Assembly: GCA_021108315.1 (NCBI GenBank)
Contig: JAIORE010000377.1
Location: forward strand, 1 to 39,098
Length of the DNA stretch: 39,098 nt
Reading direction: 5' to 3'
Source: Candidatus Cloacimonadota bacterium
GTDB taxonomy: Bacteria; Cloacimonadota; Cloacimonadia; Cloacimonadales; TCS61
Each line of letters begins with the position of its first letter. Within the stretch, counting starts at the first letter, position 1. Of this stretch, positions 8,370-18,034 are shown in pieces. The position numbers and the translations under genes were made by a program. A model generated the notes under the pieces. It ran no database searches and was not told the DNA's origin. It was given only the letters and a program-made list of their open reading frames with translations.

Positions 8370-8696
8370 ATGAATGAATTCAATAAAAATATTATAAAAA
8401 TTATCAAAAATATTCCAGATGGAAAAGTCATTTCTTATGGACGAATTGCTACTTTATCTGGAAATCCCCGTGCTTCCAGACAAGTTGCCAGAATTCTACA
8501 TTCATCATCAGAGAAATATGATTTACCTTGGCATAGAGTTGTAAATTCACAAAGAAAAATATCCTTAAAAAATCCTATTGCTTATGAACAACAAAAAAAT
8601 ATGCTCCAAAATGAAGGAATTATTTTTACTCTATCAGATGTAATAAAAAAAGAATTTTTCTGGGAAATTTCTGTTATTGAAGCTATTAAACTGTAA
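8370..8696 (+). CDS. alkyltransferase-like (ATL) DNA-binding protein
   Basis: A 108-residue protein of the O6-alkylguanine-DNA alkyltransferase fold in which the acceptor Cys of PCHRV is replaced by Trp (PWHRV, W54). That makes it an ATL rather than a methyltransferase. ATLs bind O6-alkylguanine, flip it out and hand the lesion to nucleotide excision repair. Y23, R37 (arginine finger in SRQVARIL) and W54 match Y25, R39 and W56 of S. pombe Atl1 at a constant offset of two. The gene stands alone, divergent from the UvrC-like gene and 51 bp before a TPR kinase on the same strand. The call is firm; the role in this organism is inferred from the family. Confidence 0.92.
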   Translation: MNEFNKNIIKIIKNIPDGKVISYGRIATLSGNPRASRQVARILHSSSEKYDLPWHRVVNSQRKISLKNPIAYEQQKNMLQNEGIIFTLSDVIKKEFFWEISVIEAIKL

Positions 8697-8747
8697 TTAT
8701 AATTTACTTCATTTTCTATTAATCAGTATTATCAAAAAGGTATAAAA

Positions 8748-10448
8748 ATGAAAAAAGATGAAAAAATTGCTAAGCTTAAGAAAAAATTGCTAATCTCTAA
8801 TGATAAAGAGAAATATCAAATATTAACTGAGCTTTCGGATTCATATTGTCATATCTCTTTGAAAAAAAGTAGGGAGTATATTAAACAAGCTATTGCCTAC
8901 GCAAAAAAATTAAAGGATGATGAAAAATTAGTTAGCTCTATATTTAAACTATCCGTAATTTGTAGTAACGAAGGCAATTATGAAATTGCCCTTAATAACT
9001 TAACTGCTGCTCAAAGACTCTATCAAAAAATGAATAATCAAAAAGGTATTGCCAGCTGCTTAAGATTGATGGGAACAATTTATGGACAAATTGATAATTA
9101 TAAAAAAGCTTTATCTTATTCAATGAATGCCTTAGAAAAAGAAAATAGTTTCTATCCTAAAAATGATTTTATTATCGCCGGAATTTTAAATAATATCGGT
9201 ATAATTTATAAATACTTAAAAAACTATGAAAAATCATTAGAATATCATTTCAAAGCACTTAATATTAGAGAAAAAATAGAGAAAGAAATAGAAATGGCAT
9301 CTTCTTTCAACAATATTGGGGTTGTCTATGAAGTAATGGGTAACGAAAAAAAAGCTTTGGAATATTTTATGAAATCATTTAAAATAAAGGAAAAAAGAGA
9401 TGATTTCTTAGGATTAGCGAATACTTGTTTAAATATAGGCAATCAATATACTAAGTTACAATCTTATTCCAATGCAGAACATTATCTTGATAAAGGTCTT
9501 ACTTTCGCAGAACAATTAGGCTCAGAATTAAAAATGGGCAATTTACATCTCAAATTATTTGAATTATTCTATATACAAAAGAGATACGGCGAAGCAATTG
9601 AACATCATATTCGTTATTCAGAGCTTAAAGATAAAATATTTAATATAGAATTAAATAAAAAACTCGCTGAAATTGAAGCTAAACATCAAATTGAAAAAAA
9701 AGAACAACAAGCTGAAATTTACAGACTAAGAAATATCGAATTAAAAAACGCCAATGATTCCAAAGACAAATTTTTCTCTATTATTGCTCACGACCTCCGA
9801 AGCCCTTTTTCATCATTAATCTCTTTTATTAATATTATGAAACGTGCTATTGATCATTATGATAAAATAAAAATTATGGCTCTGGTGGATGAATTGGATA
9901 TCAGCGTAAAAAATGCTTTTAATCTATTGAAAAATCTTTTGGATTGGTCAAGAATGCAATCTGGGGTAATGGACTTTAAACCCAAAATTTTTGATATAAA
10001 TTCTCTTATTGATAAAGTGGTTACACAAAAAAAGCAAACTGCTGAACAAAAAAATATAGAATTGAAAACAAATATTAGTAGATTAAAACTTTACGTTTTA
10101 GCTGATAAAAATATGATTGAAACAGTATTGAGAAATTTACTAAATAATGCAATAAAATTTACGAATCCTAAGGGAAATATTGTAATTTCATCGAAAAATT
10201 TGGAAAATCAAGTTGAAGTTTCAATTAAGGATACCGGAGTCGGTATAAAAAGTGAAAATTTAAACAAATTATTTAAAATAGAATCTAATTTTTCTACTTA
10301 TGGAACGTCAAATGAGAAAGGAACCGGATTAGGTTTGATATTATGCAAGGAATTTATCGAAAAAAATAATGGTACATTAAATGTAGAAAGTGAATTTGAA
10401 AGAGGTTCAAATTTTTATTTCTATTTACCAGAGAAACCTGTAATCTAA
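8748..10448 (+). CDS. soluble TPR-repeat histidine kinase
   Basis: A 566-residue kinase with no signal peptide or membrane segment. About seven tetratricopeptide repeats fill residues 20-300 (for example NNIGIIYKYLKNYEKSLEYH and the following repeat). A coiled-coil linker runs about 300-335. The HisKA helix carries H348 in FFSIIAHDLRSPF, and the HATPase has N467 (NLLNNAIKF), DTGVG 495-499 and GTGLGL 525-530. The sensor input is probably a protein bound by the TPRs. No response regulator is adjacent. The gene converges with the giant protease gene at 10575 and is separated from it by a terminator on the other strand. Confidence 0.92.
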   Translation: MKKDEKIAKLKKKLLISNDKEKYQILTELSDSYCHISLKKSREYIKQAIAYAKKLKDDEKLVSSIFKLSVICSNEGNYEIALNNLTAAQRLYQKMNNQKGIASCLRLMGTIYGQIDNYKKALSYSMNALEKENSFYPKNDFIIAGILNNIGIIYKYLKNYEKSLEYHFKALNIREKIEKEIEMASSFNNIGVVYEVMGNEKKALEYFMKSFKIKEKRDDFLGLANTCLNIGNQYTKLQSYSNAEHYLDKGLTFAEQLGSELKMGNLHLKLFELFYIQKRYGEAIEHHIRYSELKDKIFNIELNKKLAEIEAKHQIEKKEQQAEIYRLRNIELKNANDSKDKFFSIIAHDLRSPFSSLISFINIMKRAIDHYDKIKIMALVDELDISVKNAFNLLKNLLDWSRMQSGVMDFKPKIFDINSLIDKVVTQKKQTAEQKNIELKTNISRLKLYVLADKNMIETVLRNLLNNAIKFTNPKGNIVISSKNLENQVEVSIKDTGVGIKSENLNKLFKIESNFSTYGTSNEKGTGLGLILCKEFIEKNNGTLNVESEFERGSNFYFYLPEKPVI

Positions 10449-10484
10449 ATTTTCCCAATTGATCTATACAAAGATTGATTCCTG

Positions 10485-10538
10485 TCTTAAAAAACAGGCT
10501 GGTGTTTTCACAACCTTGGGAAGGGTGAAAACACCAGC
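10485..10538 (-). terminator. rho-independent terminator of the C25-deiminase gene
   Basis: A perfect 14-bp stem is formed by 10498-10511 and 10525-10538 (GCTGGTGTTTTCAC and its complement) around a 13-nt loop. Read on the minus strand it is followed by a run of six T (10494-10489). It lies about 36 bp beyond the stop codon of the 10575-17762 gene. The plus-strand side has no T-run, so it mainly serves the minus strand, though it may also block the convergent kinase transcript. Confidence 0.8.
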
Positions 10539-10574
10539 TAAAATATCATCTACTTATTTCAGTTTTGCTTGAAG

Positions 10575-13500
10575 TTATTTCACTGCTCTAACATAATAGA
10601 ATTTCTTTAAAGTATCAGAAGTAATAATAATTGACCAATTTGAACGAGTAAGTGAACCACCGGTTTCTTCTACGAAAGTACCGTTTGGAGTGTCGCAAGA
10701 ATATATTTTATAATCGGTAGCACCGGAAACTGCATCCCAAGTAATAGTTAATTGATTCCCGGAAATATTCGCAGCTATATTTGCCGGAATATCAATTGAG
10801 GTGACAACATCAACTTCAACCGGATTTTCTGGTGAACCTATTGTATCGCCACTATTTACCATTGTAGTATAATTTGCATCATACCTCTCATCAGTACTAA
10901 TATCATAAACTTTGAAGTCCAGAATTTCATTTGCGGAAGATAATTCCGTACGCATATAGAAGTAAATAGCTCTATCAACGGTTTGGACAGTAGCAGTTCC
11001 TCTACATTCACCATTACAAAAGGCTCCGACGATATCACCGGGTTCAGCATTATAACCATCAATTGTAGCATATCCATGAATTTCTGCAACCGGATTTGGG
11101 TAATCTGTTTCATCCCATTCCGGATAATTAGGCTGGGAAATTACTTCTAAGGTAATCGGAATTGTTGTTATTGTCCTATCATCAGTTATGATAAGATCAC
11201 AGGTGTATTGTCCTAAAGTTAATCCAGCCGTATCAAAATCTATAAGAATTAGATCAGTTTCATTTTCTGTAAGAGCACCGGATGTTGTTTGCAGAGATAT
11301 CCAGCTAAGTGGATTTGATAAAGGAGTTAAGGTTATAGAGCCATTCAAAGTATGAGGTTCTCCACCATAAATATCTCCCTGAATTATATAATCCATAATG
11401 ATATCTCCGGTAAAATTGCTATTTATAGTTACATTTACAGTAGCAATTGCGGTTTCTCCTCCTTTAATTACTCCCCAATCAGAATTGGATGAGTTTTCCC
11501 CATGCCAGTTAATTTGAATTCCATCGCCGATATTTCCATCATATATCATTTCTTCTGATCCACCCACAAAATTGGTTGCAGAATTAACTGTAATACCGAT
11601 TGGAAAATCAATGTAAATATCTTTCAACCATTCAGCATCAGTGCTGCTATTTGTTACGGTAAAAGTCCATGTGACAATTTCGCCGGGAGTGAAATCAGAA
11701 TGTGAACAAGTAATGCTAGAACCGGAAATATCACGGCTTTCTGCCTTTCTTCCTGAAGATAAAGCCAAGTTGTAATTTATAGTTCCACCACCGTCATTGG
11801 TTAATAAGATAATTTCGGAATCAATTGCATCAGCTTCCATAAATTTATTTAGAGATGAAACGCTAACATTCAACACAGCGGGAACAGTTCCCCCAACTGC
11901 AAATTCATGTGGATCAGATTCACCAATGAATGGATGTTTGGATGATCTACCTGAAACATCTTGAGTATGAATATAATATTCTACCGTACTTCCATCGGTT
12001 TGAGCTGGAATAGTAGCTTCATAAGTATCGCCATTTGTGTTTATCATTGTAGATGTTAGCCATGAACCACTATTTACCCGATAGTATAAACGAGGGAATC
12101 CAATAGCAAAATTATGTTGCCCGTAAGAAATAATGGAAACACTAATATCATAATCATTCAAGTAAGATTGCTCATCTGTGATCGGAGAGTGTTCTACATA
12201 GAGCATTTCCAGATCTGCAACTCCTTTCATTCGACAATGAATCGCATCTGTACCTTCCCAATCACCTGTGAAACCTGAAATTGTGTAACCTGGCATTGCA
12301 TTTTGATATGAAGTGATCGCTGCTGCATCATAAGAACTTCCCATCTGGGGAACGTAAACTACATCATTAACAATAATTGAATTTGTATATGGTTCATCAT
12401 TCGGTGTATTAACTCTAAATACTTGATAGAGAGTTCCATAAGCCGAGGTTTGAGCTGCATAATAAGCTGCCGTATTTTCAATCTCGGTGTATTGAGCGTG
12501 AGACGCAGGTACTTCCCGAATAAGAACTTTATCTGCATCCAAGAATTTCCCCCAGCAATCAATATGGTTTATGTAAGTGTTATTCGGATCATCAACTACG
12601 TGATATTCATTGATACCGCAGTAAGTTTGCATTGCTTGATCTACTTCCGCATTTGTCAGACCGGAATTTTCCGTATAAACGATTGTTGTCGAAGAAGCGA
12701 TTCCCATTCCGTCTGTCATATAATTTCCACCTGTATGATCTATTGGCATCAAATATGAATCTATACCAAGATGAGAAGCTAAAGCTTGTGGAATTGCATT
12801 ATCATTGGGTCGAGGGCGGTTATAATTGAAATCTACGAGAGAAATTTTCTGATTTGATTCGCGGATGAACAATGGACCATAATCACGAGTCCAATATGAA
12901 TCTGATGACTCTATCAAGAAATCACAATTTGAAACATTTACTCCATTGGAACTATATGTACTTGTTACACTGCTTTGTTCGCTACTATTGGTAACGATTG
13001 TAGTAACATTTGTATGTTGACTGATATCAGCGATAAGTGAAATAGAAATCCCAAATGGATATCGTATCAAAACACCTTGCATCGGCTCGAATTCGGCAAT
13101 ACTTTTCGGAGAAACCGGATAATCACCACTTGCTTCGGAAACATTGAGAGTTACGTTTATAGTTTGATTTGCTCCACCATTACTGGTGATAGTAATTATT
13201 GCTTGATAAGTACCGGCAGTTAGTCCTAAAGCATCAAAAGTAACGCCAATTTGATCTGTTTCATTATAGAGACAAGAGCCGGAATTTGGTGTTAAACCAA
13301 GCCAAGAAACATCTCTGGTATTTTCATATAACCGAATCCATTCCGATTTGCTCATTTTTTGAGAAATATCATCTTTTTCTCGCGTAGATTCATTAGCTGT
13401 AATCGAATATGTCAAGGTCGAACCGGAATCACCAACATTGGTAATAGTGAAATTTTGAGTATTATTTTGTCCACTTTCCAATGATTCTGAAAGTGAAGAA

Positions 13501-16500
13501 GTATTTACCGAAATAATTGGATCAACAGAACCACCATTATTCACATTCAAAGTAACAGGGACTTGAATATTTGTATTGTTAGGATCATTTGTAGTAAACA
13601 GAAGATTTGCTTGATAACTTCCTTCAGCTAATCCACTTGAATCAAATCCAATTGTTAAATTATCGTTTCCAGCTGGAACGATAGACCCATTTACGGTAGC
13701 TGAACCATAATAAGATAACCAGTTATAAGTTGGTCCGGTCTCAGCAGTAAGAATCACATCATCAATATTCCAATTATTTATATTATATGAATTACCATCA
13801 AATACAAAGGCAAATTGGAAAGTAGCAGATCCTACATCCGCATTGTCAATTGTGAGATTTTCTATAGTTGCATTCATATCTGTAGAAGGAAAAGTGGTTA
13901 ATGTATTCCAATTAGTTCCATCAGATGTAGTTTCAATTCGTAAAGTATATTCAGTACCATTAAAATCATCAATCAGATGTTTGAATTGCAAAGCAACATT
14001 GCTGAATCCTTGAGTATCAATTTCTGGAGAGATTAATTTTTGTTCAATAGTTATTGAGGGACTCCAATAAAAACGTGCTTCCGGAGCAGTTCCACCGGCT
14101 TCGTTGGTGTTGTATCCTCCCCAATTTGTTCCACCAGTTGTTGTCCAGCCAGTTGGTGGAAATGTATCAAATGTTTCGTTGATTATTTCATCTCTTGATC
14201 TGGTCACATATTCCAAATTTCCTGAATAAGTAAGATTTGAACCACCACTATTAGAAATTACCAATAATTCATTTGAGGAAGCATTAGATGCCATTGTTTT
14301 AGTGAGTGAGGATGGATTTAGAGATGCAGTTGGCGGATTTACACCTGTTCCCGTTACTGAAACTAAAGTGTTTGGAGTATCAGGATCATTGCTGGTAATT
14401 GAAATCGTTCCATCATAATTTGCTACCGTAGTTGGTTCAAAAGTAATATCATAAGTTTTAGAATTGCTACTGGTTATCGAATATGAAATTGTATCTCTAT
14501 TAAATGATTTTGAACCTCTATTTGCTCTTTGAACTACTGCATAACCTGTCGGCGTAGTTATATTTCCTGATAAAGTTGCCGAACCATTGTTTGTTATTGT
14601 GAAGGATTGTACGGAATTGTTTCCAATCATCACTTCACCAAAAGTTAAAGTTGTAGGATTCACGGAAATATCTGCTTCCATTTGTCCAAAGGGAGGAAAT
14701 TCAATATAATCAATCCAAGCACAATCGCTTCCACTGCTAACCGAAACGTCTTTTTCAAATGACCATTTAAATTCGTGGAAACCAACAGCAACAGCATAAG
14801 TTTCGATTGACCAATCAACAGTTCCAGCCCACGAACCTTGTTCAACATCATCAATATAAAATCTGAGATAATCATAGGAAACTTCTGATGAGACTTTTTT
14901 ATAAAACGATAAATCTCCTGCTGAGCCTATCTGAGCTTCCAAAATCAGTTCTGAAGTTTGGTTGTCGGAAATATTACCTGAGTTTGTACAATAAGTTCCT
15001 TCATAAGGTGAAGTTGTTACAACAGACCAATCTGTATCTCCGCCAAATGTCCAATCATAATTAGAAAAATCACCAGTTTCAAAATCTTCTACCACCAAGC
15101 CTACAGCAAGTGAGAAAGCATCACTTTGAGAATAGCCATTATCTCCCGTAAAAGCAGTATTGAAGTTAATTGAGTGACCAACTGGAGCAGTTGGAGAGAC
15201 AGTTACGTTGAAGTAAACAATAGCAGTTCCACCTGCAATTAGGCTGGAAGCTGTATCATTATTATCATTTATTGTAATGTAGCTATCAGTAGTTGATAAA
15301 AGTGCGTTGAGGTTTGAAACCGTAGCACCACCATTGTTAATCAGGTGACATTCAAGAGTAGCTGTATCACCGGGATCTAATAATCCATTATCTCCATCAT
15401 TTACAGTAACGCTTTGAATTTCTACATCAGGTGAATAGGCTGTTAAATTTATTATATCGCTCCAATTGTCTTCGGAACAGATAATTGCAGCATCAAGTTG
15501 AATTGCGTAAGCATTGGGAACATTATTTGTTACATTAAACACATAAGCACTGGTTCTGGTGACAGAAGATCCGGCAGCAATTGTTCCAAAGCTTTCAGAA
15601 GAATCTGATAATACCAGATAAGGACTTGATTCAGATAGATTCATAGAAACGTTTGTAGCAGGATCACTACCAGCATTCTCTAAAGTTACCGTGAGAACAA
15701 CTATCTCACCGAATTCGATAACATCATCACCTCCGGCACTTACTTGAACATTTTGGATTGAAACATAAGGACCGCTATTAGAAGTAACATCTATCACACT
15801 GTATTCCGTTTCCAAATTATATCCGGAAACAACGAGAGTAGCTTGTCCCACGTTCAAAGAATGGTTTATAGAAACATAACCGTTAATATCGGTATAAGCT
15901 GTGTAATTTGTACCGTTTTGAGTTAGGGAAACCAACGCATTTTCTACAAGACCAGCTCCTGAACTGACAGTTGTATTGAAAGATGTTCCCATCATACAAG
16001 AAGAATTTGATAATGAAATAGCAGTAGGTGTATCGGTTCTAATTTGCAAAGAAGCATCACCAAATATCGTCCAAGTTTGAATTGTTTCCAAATCGGAACT
16101 GTAAGGAGATTCGGTATACATAAGCACATCGGCATTAAATGCTAATGAACCGAAAGTTGTTCGTTTATCGGAAGAATCGGTATTTGTACCACTTCCCGGA
16201 TTTGAGGAATAGTTGTAACCACCGATTAGAAGATCATTAAAGTAATCCTGACCGCGCATAGGTGGTTGCCAAGGTTGATTGATGGTTGCCATCAAAGCAG
16301 CAACTGCACCACCGCCGGATTTCTTGAGCCAAGCTTCACCAAAACAATCACCGGTTGTATGGAATTGTCCATTTACACAAGCCACAGAATTTATGAAAGG
16401 AAGCATATTACCATTAGATGAGCTGGCAATATTCGTATTACTGTAACCACTGGTAGACCAAGATGTTTTGGAGCCGTGTCCCACATAATTTATGATACCG

Positions 16501-17762
16501 GCACCTGCATTCACGTGATTTGCTACAATTGCAGAAGTAACTCCATTAGTTGCATAATCCTGATGCATTGTTGTATAATTGTAAGGTAATAATTTATTGG
16601 TTCTGATCACGTCCATATGTTGATAATCTGCTTCACCGTCATCACCGTTTCCAGCTCCTTCAGAAGAAGCGATTCCAATTGCATTTTTATACCAACTTCC
16701 ACTTAAATCAGGATTTTTTTCATAATTTATAGTTTTATTTACTTGAGTTGTGACATCTGTAGAGGAAGATGCGGAGAAACGACCAACAATAACTTCCTGA
16801 TAATAATCGCCTCCAACAATGCAGCCCAGCATTGGATCAGTAGGAGCACTATCCGGTCCAATATCAGATTTGATATGTTCCCAATCGCCAACTAATTGCA
16901 CGTAGAGAATATTAGTGTTGGCGTTGTAAGCATCTCGAATTGTATTTTTTACATTTGTTCCATAAGCAACTGATTGGGAGTGTACCGTAAATCCTTTTTC
17001 CCGTTTCCAATCAATATAAGGTTGGATCGGTGTAATTCCTCCATTGGAAGAAGTGTAAAGAACCAAAAGTTCACCCAGCTCTCCAATTTGATTTGCAAAA
17101 GATCTTGAATCAAAATTGACAAAAACATTATTGTAAATTGGAATCATATCAGAAGTAAGTTTTCGATTATTCGGTAATGGATTTTCCGGTGTTTGATCAT
17201 TTTCTATCAATTCCACTGTAATACTATCATAAACACGTAAGATTTGCTCAACCGCATTATACTGGAATGGATAAATATACACATTTGTTCCACGTATTTC
17301 ACGCAGGATAAATGGATTTGATTGCTCTGTTAGTTTTTGCGGATACCATTGATCCATCAATGATTTATCAGATATTTCATAAGGAATTTCGGCAAGATTT
17401 TCATTACGATAGATAACTCCTCGCGAAGGAACTAAGGGTGCATCGAGCTGATAATCCGTAAACTCTTTTTGTATGATATTTAGATCATAGTTTTTATCGG
17501 GTGAGATCATCACAGAAGAATGGATAAATGGTAGTTCTGCAAAACCCTTCTCCATTGTTGTAACACGACAATCCGTGATGATTTTACTAAAATCTTGTCC
17601 ATCTAATTCGACATTTTTTAGATAAAAATCGTTCAATTCAAAATTTAACTCAAACTCATTTGTTCTTGTTTCCGCAAAATTTACATCAAAACCATTTGAT
17701 GCAGATAAAATACCGAAAACACTTACCATAATTAACAATAGTACTATTAGCCTTAGCTTCAT
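10575..17762 (-). CDS. secreted Arg-gingipain-like C25 protease fused to a PPAD-like peptidylarginine deiminase
   Basis: A 2395-residue secreted protein. It starts with a signal peptide (about 1-21) and a propeptide-like region to about 215. The C25 caspase-like domain, about 225-575, has catalytic H429 (VGHGS) and C462 (VACVNGQF). Residues matching the RgpB Arg pocket are D379, W498 and M502. An Ig-like domain follows (about 580-660). Two CARDB-like beta domains, a jelly-roll adhesin-like domain (about 890-1025) and ASH/choice-of-anchor-like domains run to about 1545. A peptidylarginine deiminase domain, about 1548-1862, has D1627, R1649/R1651, H1733, D1735, N1794 and C1843, with an Ig-like domain behind it (about 1865-1956). 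After further beta domains come a YPNP...GECRG module (about 2219-2310) and a C-terminal FN3-like domain. AAAGGAG lies 6 nt before the ATG. No type IX sorting tail is seen. Expected role: cut after Arg, then citrullinate the new C-terminal Arg. Confidence 0.93.
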   Translation of the reverse strand: MKLRLIVLLLIMVSVFGILSASNGFDVNFAETRTNEFELNFELNDFYLKNVELDGQDFSKIITDCRVTTMEKGFAELPFIHSSVMISPDKNYDLNIIQKEFTDYQLDAPLVPSRGVIYRNENLAEIPYEISDKSLMDQWYPQKLTEQSNPFILREIRGTNVYIYPFQYNAVEQILRVYDSITVELIENDQTPENPLPNNRKLTSDMIPIYNNVFVNFDSRSFANQIGELGELLVLYTSSNGGITPIQPYIDWKREKGFTVHSQSVAYGTNVKNTIRDAYNANTNILYVQLVGDWEHIKSDIGPDSAPTDPMLGCIVGGDYYQEVIVGRFSASSSTDVTTQVNKTINYEKNPDLSGSWYKNAIGIASSEGAGNGDDGEADYQHMDVIRTNKLLPYNYTTMHQDYATNGVTSAIVANHVNAGAGIINYVGHGSKTSWSTSGYSNTNIASSSNGNMLPFINSVACVNGQFHTTGDCFGEAWLKKSGGGAVAALMATINQPWQPPMRGQDYFNDLLIGGYNYSSNPGSGTNTDSSDKRTTFGSLAFNADVLMYTESPYSSDLETIQTWTIFGDASLQIRTDTPTAISLSNSSCMMGTSFNTTVSSGAGLVENALVSLTQNGTNYTAYTDINGYVSINHSLNVGQATLVVSGYNLETEYSVIDVTSNSGPYVSIQNVQVSAGGDDVIEFGEIVVLTVTLENAGSDPATNVSMNLSESSPYLVLSDSSESFGTIAAGSSVTRTSAYVFNVTNNVPNAYAIQLDAAIICSEDNWSDIINLTAYSPDVEIQSVTVNDGDNGLLDPGDTATLECHLINNGGATVSNLNALLSTTDSYITINDNNDTASSLIAGGTAIVYFNVTVSPTAPVGHSINFNTAFTGDNGYSQSDAFSLAVGLVVEDFETGDFSNYDWTFGGDTDWSVVTTSPYEGTYCTNSGNISDNQTSELILEAQIGSAGDLSFYKKVSSEVSYDYLRFYIDDVEQGSWAGTVDWSIETYAVAVGFHEFKWSFEKDVSVSSGSDCAWIDYIEFPPFGQMEADISVNPTTLTFGEVMIGNNSVQSFTITNNGSATLSGNITTPTGYAVVQRANRGSKSFNRDTISYSITSSNSKTYDITFEPTTVANYDGTISITSNDPDTPNTLVSVTGTGVNPPTASLNPSSLTKTMASNASSNELLVISNSGGSNLTYSGNLEYVTRSRDEIINETFDTFPPTGWTTTGGTNWGGYNTNEAGGTAPEARFYWSPSITIEQKLISPEIDTQGFSNVALQFKHLIDDFNGTEYTLRIETTSDGTNWNTLTTFPSTDMNATIENLTIDNADVGSATFQFAFVFDGNSYNINNWNIDDVILTAETGPTYNWLSYYGSATVNGSIVPAGNDNLTIGFDSSGLAEGSYQANLLFTTNDPNNTNIQVPVTLNVNNGGSVDPIISVNTSSLSESLESGQNNTQNFTITNVGDSGSTLTYSITANESTREKDDISQKMSKSEWIRLYENTRDVSWLGLTPNSGSCLYNETDQIGVTFDALGLTAGTYQAIITITSNGGANQTINVTLNVSEASGDYPVSPKSIAEFEPMQGVLIRYPFGISISLIADISQHTNVTTIVTNSSEQSSVTSTYSSNGVNVSNCDFLIESSDSYWTRDYGPLFIRESNQKISLVDFNYNRPRPNDNAIPQALASHLGIDSYLMPIDHTGGNYMTDGMGIASSTTIVYTENSGLTNAEVDQAMQTYCGINEYHVVDDPNNTYINHIDCWGKFLDADKVLIREVPASHAQYTEIENTAAYYAAQTSAYGTLYQVFRVNTPNDEPYTNSIIVNDVVYVPQMGSSYDAAAITSYQNAMPGYTISGFTGDWEGTDAIHCRMKGVADLEMLYVEHSPITDEQSYLNDYDISVSIISYGQHNFAIGFPRLYYRVNSGSWLTSTMINTNGDTYEATIPAQTDGSTVEYYIHTQDVSGRSSKHPFIGESDPHEFAVGGTVPAVLNVSVSSLNKFMEADAIDSEIILLTNDGGGTINYNLALSSGRKAESRDISGSSITCSHSDFTPGEIVTWTFTVTNSSTDAEWLKDIYIDFPIGITVNSATNFVGGSEEMIYDGNIGDGIQINWHGENSSNSDWGVIKGGETAIATVNVTINSNFTGDIIMDYIIQGDIYGGEPHTLNGSITLTPLSNPLSWISLQTTSGALTENETDLILIDFDTAGLTLGQYTCDLIITDDRTITTIPITLEVISQPNYPEWDETDYPNPVAEIHGYATIDGYNAEPGDIVGAFCNGECRGTATVQTVDRAIYFYMRTELSSANEILDFKVYDISTDERYDANYTTMVNSGDTIGSPENPVEVDVVTSIDIPANIAANISGNQLTITWDAVSGATDYKIYSCDTPNGTFVEETGGSLTRSNWSIIITSDTLKKFYYVRAVK

Positions 17763-17906
17763 AGGTTACTCCTTTAGATATTTATTTGAAAAATATTCTT
17801 AATTATCCAGCAAAATTCTGGTTCGTCCGCTTTTAATCAATATACTTACATATTATTAATAATGATTTATTAGCGTCGAATGCATATAATATTTATTAGA
17901 TATTGA

Positions 17907-17957
17907 TCTGCCCGCGTCAGACGGGCATATAATTCGTCAGACATACGTCTGCCCGTG
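17907..17957. repeat. CTGCCCGyGTCAGAyGG palindrome pair
   Basis: The unit CTGCCCG(C/T)GTCAGA(C/T)GG occurs twice in direct order. The first copy folds as TGCCCG (17909-17914) with CGGGCA (17922-17927). Between the copies CAGAC (17938-17942) pairs with GTCTG (17947-17951). This looks like a small dispersed palindromic element upstream of the protease-deiminase gene. Confidence 0.55.
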
Positions 17958-18034
17958 TCAGATGGAAAGATAATTACTCATTATGCTATATGTATTTTTT
18001 AGAAGACTGCTCTTTATATCTGATCTTTTATACT

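Noticed and set aside
12423..12758. 111-codon plus-strand frame inside the deiminase domain
   Set aside because: It is antisense to catalytic residues of the deiminase and has no motif of its own.
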